From: Thermoproteota archaeon | GTDB taxonomy: Archaea; Thermoproteota; Methanomethylicia; Methanomethylicales; Methanomethylicaceae | Reading direction: 5' to 3' | Assembly (NCBI GenBank): GCA_016882195.1 | Contig: VGLU01000003.1 | Coordinates: 62,001-126,000, forward strand | DNA: 64,000 nucleotides | Shown: piece after piece, positions 1 to 7,450 of the stretch | Layout: each line of letters opens with the position of its first letter | Position numbering within the stretch: position 1 is the stretch's first letter | The notes under the pieces: generated by a model | Seen by the model: the letters and a program-made list of their open reading frames with translations, nothing else | What the model was told of the DNA's origin: nothing | Databases searched by the model: none | Made by a program: the position numbers and the translations under genes

Positions 1-32
1 GGGTAGGTGGTGGCTTAAATGGGGCGTCTGCC

Positions 33-1424
33 TTGAAGGAGCTCTTCTTCCCGCAGTCCATCTGCATTGCTGGCGCCTCAAGGGATCCCGCGGCTCTGGG
101 GCACATCATCCTGAAGAACTTGGTCGGCGGCGGCTATGCTGGAAGGATCTTCCCCGTGAATCCTCATGTGGATTCCCTGCTGGGATTGAGGTGTTATAGA
201 TCGGTCAAAGAGATACCAGAAAAGTTGGATTTGGCAATAATAGCGGTTCCGGCAGCGATAGTCTCCGCGGTACTGACGGAATGCGGGGAGAAGAAGACCC
301 CGTATGCAGTGATCATAACTTCTGGATTCAGAGAGACCGGCGAGAAGGGACGCGCCCTGGAGAACGAGGCCCTTAGGGTGGCAAGAGACTACGGCATTCG
401 GATAGTTGGGCCAAACTGCATGGGTGTATACAACTCCTACAACAACCTGAGTGCTACCTTCACCTCCCTAGTGCCGAAACAGGGAGGTGTCTCCTTCATA
501 TCCCAGAGCGGCGCGGTGGGCACAACGATGCTCGCCTGGGCAAAGAAAGAGGGGATCGGCTTCAGCAAGTTCGTGAGCATTGGCAACGAGGCCGACCTCT
601 CGCTCCCAGAGCTCCTGAAGTACCTTGCCACCGACGAGCCTACGAAGGTCATCACCATTTACATGGAATCCGTTAGGGACGGGCGGCTACTGATAGACGC
701 CTTCCGCTCTGCGTCCTTAAACAAGCCAGTGATAGTCATGAAGGTTGGGACTACCCCAGTTGGTGCAAGTGCCGCCGCATCGCATACAGGCGCCATGGCA
801 GTCGAGGACGCCGTTCTGGACGGGGTTCTCAGGCAGTTCTGTATAATACGCGCAAGGGACTCGGCGGAGCTCTTCGAGTTGGCAACCTCCTTTGCGTCCC
901 TCCCCCTGCCACGGGGTCGATCCGTGGGGGTGGTTTCATCCGGAGGGGGGTGGGCCGTGGAGTGTGCAGACCTTCTGGAGGCGAAAAGTCTAAACCTCCA
1001 GCCCTTGCCAAAGGATGTGCTCGAGCTGATAGATGGCATACTGCCCGCCTATTGGTCGCGGAAGAATCCAATTGATATGGTGGCCGTGTCCGATGCAGAG
1101 GCGTACTTCCTCACCGTAAAGACCCTGCTCGAGCGGGACTACGACATGGTCTTCCTTATCGGGTACGGTGTTCTGGGGTCCATAGCCCTGCCGACGCTGA
1201 TCGAAAGGGATGTGGAGTTTGCGGTCAGGATATCCGAGCTTGTGAGGAGGTACAAGAAGCCAGTGTACGTCGTGGACGTTCTCGGTCCGAGCCAGAGCGA
1301 CAGCGCAAGGGCCTTCGAGAGGTCCGGGCTGCCCATCTTCACGACCGTTAAATCCGCTGTCGACGTAGCGGCAGAGATGGCCCGGTACGGCGAATACCGT
1401 GGACGCGAAAAATCTAGATCCTGA
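33..1424 (+). CDS. ADP-forming acyl-CoA synthetase, alpha subunit
   Basis: NDP-forming acetyl/acyl-CoA synthetase alpha subunit. The family converts acyl-CoA + ADP + Pi to acid + CoA + ATP, the archaeal energy-saving route to acetate and other acids. The N-terminus has a CoA-binding Rossmann start (SICIAGASRDP), then succinyl-CoA-ligase-like domains (FISQSGAVG). The motif AASHTGAMA holds the His expected to be phosphorylated. 463 aa is normal for a stand-alone alpha subunit; the ATP-grasp beta subunit is not in this window. The TTG start is chosen because the protein then begins like homologues. The frame is open to the window edge, so a longer form cannot be excluded. Confidence 0.85.
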   Translation: MKELFFPQSICIAGASRDPAALGHIILKNLVGGGYAGRIFPVNPHVDSLLGLRCYRSVKEIPEKLDLAIIAVPAAIVSAVLTECGEKKTPYAVIITSGFRETGEKGRALENEALRVARDYGIRIVGPNCMGVYNSYNNLSATFTSLVPKQGGVSFISQSGAVGTTMLAWAKKEGIGFSKFVSIGNEADLSLPELLKYLATDEPTKVITIYMESVRDGRLLIDAFRSASLNKPVIVMKVGTTPVGASAAASHTGAMAVEDAVLDGVLRQFCIIRARDSAELFELATSFASLPLPRGRSVGVVSSGGGWAVECADLLEAKSLNLQPLPKDVLELIDGILPAYWSRKNPIDMVAVSDAEAYFLTVKTLLERDYDMVFLIGYGVLGSIALPTLIERDVEFAVRISELVRRYKKPVYVVDVLGPSQSDSARAFERSGLPIFTTVKSAVDVAAEMARYGEYRGREKSRS

Positions 1425-1435
1425 TCTCCGCGCGA

Positions 1436-1882
1436 TTAAAGGTTGAGCTTTACGTCCTCTTTTACGACGTTCAGCGCTATGCTTGTTACAGACCTCTTCA
1501 CATAGGGCATCTTCAAGGTCTCCTTTATGAAGGCGTTCAGCTCCTCCCGGGACCTGAACTTGGCTATGACTATTATATCGAAATCCCCCGTCACGTCGTA
1601 CACGGCGATCACCGACCTAGACTTGGATATGGTCTTCTCAACATCCACGATATGCCCCCCCTCGACCTGCATCAGGATTATCGCCGTGAGCTCGAAGCCC
1701 AGCTTCTCCGGATCAAGCACCGCGGCGAAGCTCTTTACCACACCAAGGTCCGTCATCTTCTTTACCCTATTATGAACGGTCCCGACAGAAAGTCCGAGCC
1801 TCTTGGCTATATCCCTGTAACTGGTCCTAGAGTCCTCTTGGATCTCCTTGAGGATCGTAATATCTATCTCATCGATATCCAT
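1436..1882 (-). CDS. Lrp/AsnC family transcriptional regulator
   Basis: 148-aa feast/famine regulator. Residues 1-60 form a helix-turn-helix (SYRDIAKRLGLSVGTVHNRV) and residues 65-145 the ligand-binding RAM domain, with the family pattern YDVTGDFDIIVIAKF. It would bind DNA as a dimer or octamer and sense an amino acid or similar small molecule. It converges on the acyl-CoA synthetase gene with an 11-bp gap and is divergent from the membrane hydrolase. Its own TATA-like box lies near 1929-1937. The effector is unknown. Confidence 0.88.
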   Translation of the reverse strand: MDIDEIDITILKEIQEDSRTSYRDIAKRLGLSVGTVHNRVKKMTDLGVVKSFAAVLDPEKLGFELTAIILMQVEGGHIVDVEKTISKSRSVIAVYDVTGDFDIIVIAKFRSREELNAFIKETLKMPYVKRSVTSIALNVVKEDVKLNL

Positions 1883-2042
1883 CGAAACGTCCCCCAGAAC
1901 GGCAGGTCGTCTTCCTCACTAACAACAGTTAATATATGATTGGGTGTCCTCTGCATTTAAATTTTGGGCGAACCACTGACGCTGGAGGCCTTCGCGAAAA
2001 TAATAAATGGCAAAACATAGCACAGGTATAGACTGATGTTCT
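1883..2042. promoter_or_regulatory. divergent promoter region, lrp / membrane hydrolase
   Basis: 160 bp between two divergent genes. Minus-strand TATA-like TATATTAA near 1929-1937 fits lrp. For the hydrolase there are TTTAAATTT near 1955-1964 and AATAATAAAT near 2000-2009. No RNA gene is seen. Confidence 0.5.
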
Positions 2043-3773
2043 ATGAAGAAGTTGGTAGTAATAGAGATCGCGGCTCTAATTCTGGTGGCAATGTCATTCT
2101 TCGCATATTTGTCTTACGGAAGCTGGAACACCACGCCTCCGCCTCTCGTCACGGAATTTAATACCAGCTTCTGGAACCTTGATAGTATTAATTATCCTCC
2201 CATGGATACCGCCCTCAGTTATATCGGGAACAGGACCATCGGAGGAACTATACTCGAAACATACGATGTCTCCTTCAACAGCCACGTCTTCAACGGATCC
2301 ACGATCAGGATCCACGCCGTGCTTCTTAGACCGCCAGGAACCGACCTCCCAGCTATCCTTCTGCTCCACGGGACGGGCGGTTCGGCGGAGGACATGTTGC
2401 CCTTTGGCCTCGAACTGGCGTCGAGGGGTTACACGGTTATTGCCATGGACTCGCCGGGTTGCGGGAACTCCACAGGGCCCACCTCAAGCCCCGCAAATAT
2501 CGTGAACTTCCAAGACGGTCCCTACAGCGCGTACTACTACCAGAACGTCGTAGCCGCCTCTAGAGCAATAACTGTGCTGACGACGCTGCCCTACGTCAAC
2601 GGAGGAGCGATAGGGGTCTTCGGCGCCTCGATGGGCGGTGTAACAACCTTCATCGTCTCGGCGGTTGACAACCGCGTGAAGGTGGCCGTACCCGTTGTGG
2701 CCAGCGGCTACTTCGACGATATAGTGCAAAGGGGCAGCTTCGCTGGTTTTATAGTACCGTCAAGCATGAAGATTACTGATCCTGGTGGACTGGCACTCAT
2801 CAAGTACTTCGACTGCAGGGCCTACGCCGCAAGGCTCAACATCCCGACCCTCATGCTGATTGGTACCCATGACGAGTACTTCTTCTTAGATGCCATCAAT
2901 AAGACCTACGCGATGATCCAGTCAGATAAGGCCATAAACTTGGCCCCGAACCATGGTCACTCCTATGCCGTTGGATGGCTTGACTCTACGACCATCTGGC
3001 TCGACCACTACCTCGAGGGCCAGCCCCAGAGCCTGCCCGTACCGCCCGTCCCGACGGCGGAGCCGATAAACTTCTTCACGTCGGTTAAGGTCAATGTTCC
3101 ACCCTCGTCCGGGAACTACACAACCTCAGTCTTCTACCGTTACGGCCTGCCTGGGTCACTCTGGGCCGAGATCAACCTCGACAAAGGCGAGATTATCCCG
3201 TTGCCCCCGCTGCCCACTACTGTACAGTACTTCTTGACGGTGAAGGCGAATGGCACGAGCCTCTCCACGTCGCCAGTGTACCAAATCCAGACCACATCAT
3301 CCTACTTCTTTGTGAGCTTCCTCTTCCTGCTCGCCTTGGGCATCGTCTTGACCTTAAACTGGAGGGTAGAGCTATGGGCGCACATCCATGGCGACAGTCG
3401 TAGATCCGCGTTCTTCGCGCTGAGCATGATCCTGTGGATCGTTGCAGCCGTCTCATTGGCGCTCCCGTGGATCGATATACCAGGCAAGGCCTCTGTGAGC
3501 CTGATCCAGATGTGGGACAACTACGCGATACACCTGCCCACTATATACATCCTCTTCATAGCCCTCCTGGCATCGCTCGCTGGATACGCCATAAGGATGT
3601 GGATAGGCGGCGCCATACTCTTGGTGCCCGCCGTTGTCGTCTACTACTACCTGCTGATCTTCATCGTTGTGTTAGGGAAGGCTTTCACCTTCACGTGGGG
3701 TGCATACATCTTCGGGATCAGCGCTGGGGTATCACTTCTGATCCCGGCAATAATGAAGATCGTACGCGGCTGA
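2043..3773 (+). CDS. membrane-anchored alpha/beta hydrolase with C-terminal transmembrane domain
   Basis: 576 aa. Residues 5-24 are a signal anchor. Residues ~85-330 form an alpha/beta-hydrolase fold with the oxyanion motif HGTGG (109-113) and nucleophile elbow GASMGG (Ser196); Asp277 (GTHDEYF) and His306 (NHGHSY) are the likely rest of the triad. After a beta-rich linker, the last ~160 residues hold four or five hydrophobic segments. The catalytic domain is therefore predicted outside the cell, tethered at both ends. The class resembles dienelactone-hydrolase or acyl-peptidase-like serine hydrolases; the substrate is unknown. The C-terminal membrane module is unusual for this fold. Confidence 0.75.
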   Translation: MKKLVVIEIAALILVAMSFFAYLSYGSWNTTPPPLVTEFNTSFWNLDSINYPPMDTALSYIGNRTIGGTILETYDVSFNSHVFNGSTIRIHAVLLRPPGTDLPAILLLHGTGGSAEDMLPFGLELASRGYTVIAMDSPGCGNSTGPTSSPANIVNFQDGPYSAYYYQNVVAASRAITVLTTLPYVNGGAIGVFGASMGGVTTFIVSAVDNRVKVAVPVVASGYFDDIVQRGSFAGFIVPSSMKITDPGGLALIKYFDCRAYAARLNIPTLMLIGTHDEYFFLDAINKTYAMIQSDKAINLAPNHGHSYAVGWLDSTTIWLDHYLEGQPQSLPVPPVPTAEPINFFTSVKVNVPPSSGNYTTSVFYRYGLPGSLWAEINLDKGEIIPLPPLPTTVQYFLTVKANGTSLSTSPVYQIQTTSSYFFVSFLFLLALGIVLTLNWRVELWAHIHGDSRRSAFFALSMILWIVAAVSLALPWIDIPGKASVSLIQMWDNYAIHLPTIYILFIALLASLAGYAIRMWIGGAILLVPAVVVYYYLLIFIVVLGKAFTFTWGAYIFGISAGVSLLIPAIMKIVRG

Positions 3774-3800
3774 GATCAGAACCCTTTCCGCCTCTTCCTA

Positions 3801-4709
3801 CTAAAGATGGTCCTTGAAGGAGACCCACCGCGCCCCCCTCTTCGTAATGTGCCCCTCATCCTCAAGATATCTGAGGTAGGATACCACCTGCCTTATGGGG
3901 ATGACCTTCTTCATGAAGTTCGTCTCCACCATGGTCACACCGTAGACCCCGCTCACGATCTCCTTCAACGTCCTACCCTGCTTCGTAATCCTCAGCACCT
4001 GCTCGAGCCGGCTGGCGATGTGTGCCTCCAGCGCCTCGAGGTCTTTTGCGTTTATGGGCGACCTCCTGTGGCCGGTATAGACGTGCTTGAAAGTTTTCAG
4101 CCTCTGTATGGAGGCGAGTTCCTGCCTCAGCTCTCCCACGTTCGTGGGGCCGTCGAGGGCAACGTCCCCAGAGAAAATAGAGTCGCCGAGGATGTATCCC
4201 ACGCTCCCGGGCGTGTGACCCGGCAGATGCATCGACCTCAGCGCCCCGCCGCCCATCTTCAGGTCCAGCTCGCTGAAGGTGCCGTAGTTGTCAGGCTTAC
4301 TCATCATGTCTATTACCATCGATAACTGCATCTTGACCGCCCTGAGATCTTGCTCGTCGAAACCCCCCTCAACCGCCAGCTCGTAGACCTCATCGAACCA
4401 TGACATAACGTTCCTGTAGTCCTTTAGGGCAGGTGCGTCCTCCTCGTGAATCATGATCTTCGCACCGGTCTCCCTCTGTAAGTACGCTCCCAGACCAAAG
4501 TGATCAAGGTGGCCGTGGGTCAGCAGTATCGCGTCAACCCTCCATGCGTCCAGCCTCCTCAGTGTCCTCTTAATGTACTCCCTGTTGTCCGGGCCGTCCA
4601 GACCAGAGTCTATCAGGATCGTCTTATCGCCCTTAATGATGTAGGCGTTGGTCCCATCGCCATGCCCCCAGTCTTTCGGGAAGGGAACGGTAATTGGCAT
4701 GACTATCAT
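3801..4709 (-). CDS. metallo-beta-lactamase fold hydrolase with C-terminal winged helix
   Basis: 302 aa. The metal-binding motif THGHLDH (His65, His67, Asp69, His70) and the later HTPGSVG and FSGDVA motifs mark a zinc-dependent MBL-fold hydrolase. The last ~80 residues look like a winged helix (LKEIVSGVY...SYLRYLEDEGHI), the layout of LACTB2-like MBL proteins, some of which are ribonucleases. ATG at 4709 follows AGGGGATC at good spacing. It is convergent with the membrane hydrolase and divergent from the winged-helix gene. The substrate is not deducible. Confidence 0.82.
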   Translation of the reverse strand: MIVMPITVPFPKDWGHGDGTNAYIIKGDKTILIDSGLDGPDNREYIKRTLRRLDAWRVDAILLTHGHLDHFGLGAYLQRETGAKIMIHEEDAPALKDYRNVMSWFDEVYELAVEGGFDEQDLRAVKMQLSMVIDMMSKPDNYGTFSELDLKMGGGALRSMHLPGHTPGSVGYILGDSIFSGDVALDGPTNVGELRQELASIQRLKTFKHVYTGHRRSPINAKDLEALEAHIASRLEQVLRITKQGRTLKEIVSGVYGVTMVETNFMKKVIPIRQVVSYLRYLEDEGHITKRGARWVSFKDHL

Positions 4710-4843
4710 CGAGCGATCCCCTGAAGAATAGGGTTAAAAAGGGATATATTAATGCCCACTATTCTGTCCCTACCGCGCCGGCGCAAAGGCTATATATTAC
4801 GCTCTCAATTATATCGCAATGGTATATATTGGAGGATGATTAG
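4710..4843. promoter_or_regulatory. divergent promoter region, MBL gene / winged-helix gene
   Basis: TATATATTA at 4791-4799 lies about 50 bp before the GTG start of the winged-helix gene, which has GGAGGATGAT just upstream. A minus-strand TTTTTAAC / ATATATCC pair near 4733-4750 fits the MBL gene. Confidence 0.55.
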
Positions 4844-5404
4844 GTGGCTTCTGACATTTACCAGAACTTTGGGGAGGTGGACTGCAAGGTGATGCAGCTA
4901 CTCGCCTCGAGCGCCGACACGAACTTCAGCTTCCAGGGCATGAAGAGGAGCCTCAAGGTTCATCAGGAGAAGTTATCCCGTAGCCTTAACAGGCTTTCGT
5001 CTCTTGGTCTCGTGGACAAAAAAGACGAGGGTTACTCAATAACAAAGAAGGGGATCAAGGCGGCCGGTCGTCACTCCTCGACCCCTAACCCGCGCCTCGT
5101 TGTGGGCTCGTCATACCTGCCAAATGATATGGATTTCATAAATGCCGCTGGCATACTGAAGGGTAAGTGGTTCAGCGGGATGAGGTGGCTCGGAAGCTCC
5201 CCCACGGAGCAGGGTATGGACCTCAAGTGGGTCACGGACGACGGAGAGATACAGGTGCAGGCATCATTCAAGGACCGACTCTTCGAGGTCTCCCTTGGAT
5301 CGTTCCCTCCGGCAGAGGAGCCAAGGGCAAGGGAGGTTGCGATGAGGCTCTACGCGAAGATCATCAACGCCCTCTACCAGAGCAGATGCCACCCGGACAA
5401 CTGA
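4844..5404 (+). CDS. winged-helix domain protein
   Basis: 186 aa. Residues ~10-80 read as a winged helix (VHQEKLSRSLNRLSSLGLVDKKDEGYSITKKG); residues ~85-186 form a second domain that I do not recognise (WVTDDGEIQVQASF). The GTG start is chosen by the strong upstream GGAGGATG. It precedes the proteasome operon in the same direction by 80 bp, so a regulatory link is possible but not shown. Probably an archaeal transcription regulator. Confidence 0.65.
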   Translation: MASDIYQNFGEVDCKVMQLLASSADTNFSFQGMKRSLKVHQEKLSRSLNRLSSLGLVDKKDEGYSITKKGIKAAGRHSSTPNPRLVVGSSYLPNDMDFINAAGILKGKWFSGMRWLGSSPTEQGMDLKWVTDDGEIQVQASFKDRLFEVSLGSFPPAEEPRAREVAMRLYAKIINALYQSRCHPDN

Positions 5405-5483
5405 TGCAGATTGGTGTGACTAGGTAGGGCGTTTCTTCGTCAATAATACCGACTTTAATAGAAATTATAGCGGTGATGCTACT

Positions 5484-6074
5484 TTGACTACCATCGTTGG
5501 TTTGAGGTGTTCGGACGGCGTAGTCCTCGCCTCTGACAGAAGGGCGAGCAAGGGCGGAATGATCGGCTCTAAGGCGGTCAAGAAGATCTACCCACTCGAC
5601 GGGAACAAGGCTGTGGCAATAGCCGGGCAGCTCTCGGACGCCAACTACCTGATCAACTTGGTGAAGGCTGAGGCAAAGCTGATGGAGTTCAACAGGGGCT
5701 TCCCGCTGACCGTGAAGGAGGCGGCCAAGCTGCTCGCGAACATACTCTACTCGGGCATGCGGAGCTACGCTCCTTTCATTACCGAGATGCTCGTTGCCGG
5801 CGTCGACGAGACCGGTGCCCAGCTCTTTGAGGCAGACATAAGCGGCGCGGTGACGGACGAGGGCTTCACGTCCTCAGGCTCCGGCTCGCCGATGGCCTAT
5901 GGTGTGCTAGAGGCCAGCTATAAGAGCGGCATGCCAACAGCCGAGGGCGCGAACATCGCAACGAAGGCGGTTAAGGCTGCCATGGAGAGGGACCCTGGCT
6001 CCGGCAACGGCGTGGAAGTATTGACAATAACGAAGAAGGGTATGGAGTGGCTCAATCTTGGAGGTGCGCAGTGA
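5484..6074 (+). CDS. psmB: proteasome beta subunit, no propeptide
   Basis: Catalytic beta subunit of the 20S proteasome, an N-terminal Thr hydrolase. The protein begins M-TTIVGL, so the nucleophile Thr1 follows the initiator Met directly. With that numbering Asp17 (ASDRRAS) and Lys33 (AVKKIYP) fall in place, as does the GSGSPMAYG region. Most archaeal beta subunits have a short autocleaved propeptide; here Met removal alone would mature the enzyme. TTG start at 5484, with GGTGATG upstream. The stop overlaps the alpha-subunit ATG (TGATG), so the two are co-translated. Confidence 0.93.
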   Translation: MTTIVGLRCSDGVVLASDRRASKGGMIGSKAVKKIYPLDGNKAVAIAGQLSDANYLINLVKAEAKLMEFNRGFPLTVKEAAKLLANILYSGMRSYAPFITEMLVAGVDETGAQLFEADISGAVTDEGFTSSGSGSPMAYGVLEASYKSGMPTAEGANIATKAVKAAMERDPGSGNGVEVLTITKKGMEWLNLGGAQ

Positions 6075-6760
6075 TGATGTCGCCTAGCGGTTACGATAGA
6101 CCATTCGTCATGTACACTCCAGACGGCAGGCTCCTGCAGGTGGAGTACGCGGCAGAGGCGGTCAAGTACGGCTCGCCGGTTGTTGCCATCCGCGGCAAGG
6201 ACTTTGCCGTTACGGTCACGCGGACCAAGGACCCTGACCCGCTCATCGACCCCATCGAGAAGATACACATGATCGACGATAACGTTGGGGCAGCCGGCGC
6301 CGGCTTCACAGGCGACATACATGTGCTGATCGATCAGGCAAGGATCGAGGCGCAGAGGCACAGGATCGTCTTTGAAGATCCCATAGACGTGAAATCGATC
6401 GTCGACCACCTCGGACAGTTCATGTACCAGTTCACGCGCTACGGCGGAGTCCGCCCTCTTGGTGCGGCGCTGATCGTGGTTGGATCGGACAGGGCCGGTC
6501 AACACCTATACCAGCTGGATCCGCGGGGTCTGATGGTGAGCGGCAAGGCTCTGGCCATCGGAAAGAACAGCGAGGAGGCCACGGACGTGCTAAGGGCCGG
6601 CTACAGGAGCGACCTCACGATAAGGGAGGCCCTCGACCTCGCAATGAAGGCCCTCTCAAAGGCCGAGGATAGCGACAGCCCAGTGGAGGTCGGCATAGCC
6701 GCAGGAACGACCTTCAAGAAGATGGGTCTCGAAGATGCCCTCCGAATCTACGTGAAATGA
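6074..6760 (+). CDS. psmA: proteasome alpha subunit
   Basis: Structural alpha subunit forming the gated outer rings of the 20S proteasome. The N-terminal signature SGYDRPFVMYTPDGRLLQVEYA is diagnostic. The ATG at 6074 overlaps the psmB stop and follows GGAGGTG at 6060-6066; an ATG at 6077 is also possible. An in-frame upstream ATG at 6047 lies inside psmB, lacks a ribosome site and is rejected. The C-terminus (ALRIYVK) differs from the HbYX ending typical of proteasome ATPases, as expected for an alpha subunit. Confidence 0.93.
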   Translation: MMSPSGYDRPFVMYTPDGRLLQVEYAAEAVKYGSPVVAIRGKDFAVTVTRTKDPDPLIDPIEKIHMIDDNVGAAGAGFTGDIHVLIDQARIEAQRHRIVFEDPIDVKSIVDHLGQFMYQFTRYGGVRPLGAALIVVGSDRAGQHLYQLDPRGLMVSGKALAIGKNSEEATDVLRAGYRSDLTIREALDLAMKALSKAEDSDSPVEVGIAAGTTFKKMGLEDALRIYVK

Positions 6761-6788
6761 GCTAATGCATTGAGACTGGCGATTTCCC

Positions 6789-6807
6789 TAACTTTTATTT
6801 TTTATAT
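6789..6807 (+). terminator. T-rich terminator after the proteasome operon
   Basis: A run of T-rich sequence (ACTTTTATTTTTTATATTC) about 30 bp after the psmA stop, the usual archaeal intrinsic stop signal. Confidence 0.5.
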
Positions 6808-6918
6808 TCATCATAATTCATCCATGTCAACTGTCATGTCATCTTGGAGACCATGAAACTCGAATGAGTAGGAACTAATTATATATGGCTTTGGTAATAT
6901 TATGATGTAGGTGAAATT

Positions 6919-7338
6919 ATGCCCATACCTAAAGAAGTTCAGGATCTGTATAACGACCCTGCTACTCTGAAGGTCCTCGCCACGAGATCAGGCGAGAACC
7001 TGCACGTGATACCCTTGGGCTCGCTTAGGGCTCCAGACGCCAATACCATAGTCTGCGCCACAATACACATGCGGGAGGCCCATGAGAACCTGCAAACCGC
7101 AGCCGAGACCGGAACGATAGTCTCCACCCTGGCGGTAAAGGTCGTCCCAGGAGCACCGCCGCAGGCGTATCAGGTGAGGTGCCGGGTGAGATCCTTCGTG
7201 ACCTCTGGTCCCCTCTTCGAGGGGATGAGGGAGGTCATTAAGAAGATGGGTCTCGACATACGCGGGGTGTGGGTTCTTGAGCCCACGGAAGTCCTGAACC
7301 AGTTCCCCGGCCCGCAAGCAGGAAAGAAGATCGCATAA
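6919..7338 (+). CDS. pyridoxamine-phosphate-oxidase-like FMN-binding split-barrel protein
   Basis: 139 aa, the size of small flavin-binding split-barrel proteins. It has a typical beta-strand order (TLKVLATRSGENLHVIPLG, NTIVCATIHMREAHENL) and a conserved late VEGTAR-like dimer region (YQVRCRVRSFVTSGPLFEGM). Such proteins bind FMN or F420 and act as oxidoreductases. TATA-like ATTATATAT at 6878-6886 implies a short leader. It stands alone and converges on the iscU operon. Substrate and electron donor are unknown. Confidence 0.75.
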   Translation: MPIPKEVQDLYNDPATLKVLATRSGENLHVIPLGSLRAPDANTIVCATIHMREAHENLQTAAETGTIVSTLAVKVVPGAPPQAYQVRCRVRSFVTSGPLFEGMREVIKKMGLDIRGVWVLEPTEVLNQFPGPQAGKKIA

Positions 7339-7450
7339 TCCAGTTTTATGGGAATGCTTGCCCGACTCTTCTTCCTTTTTTGCCCTGACTCTGAATCCAT
7401 TTACTCTGTATCATAAATTCTGCGGAAAAACAATCGTCTAAGGAGAGGTG

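Noticed and set aside
6047-6073. Upstream ATG of the proteasome alpha subunit
   Set aside because: It lies within psmB, lacks a ribosome site and adds nine residues foreign to the family; GGAGGTG points to the ATG at 6074.
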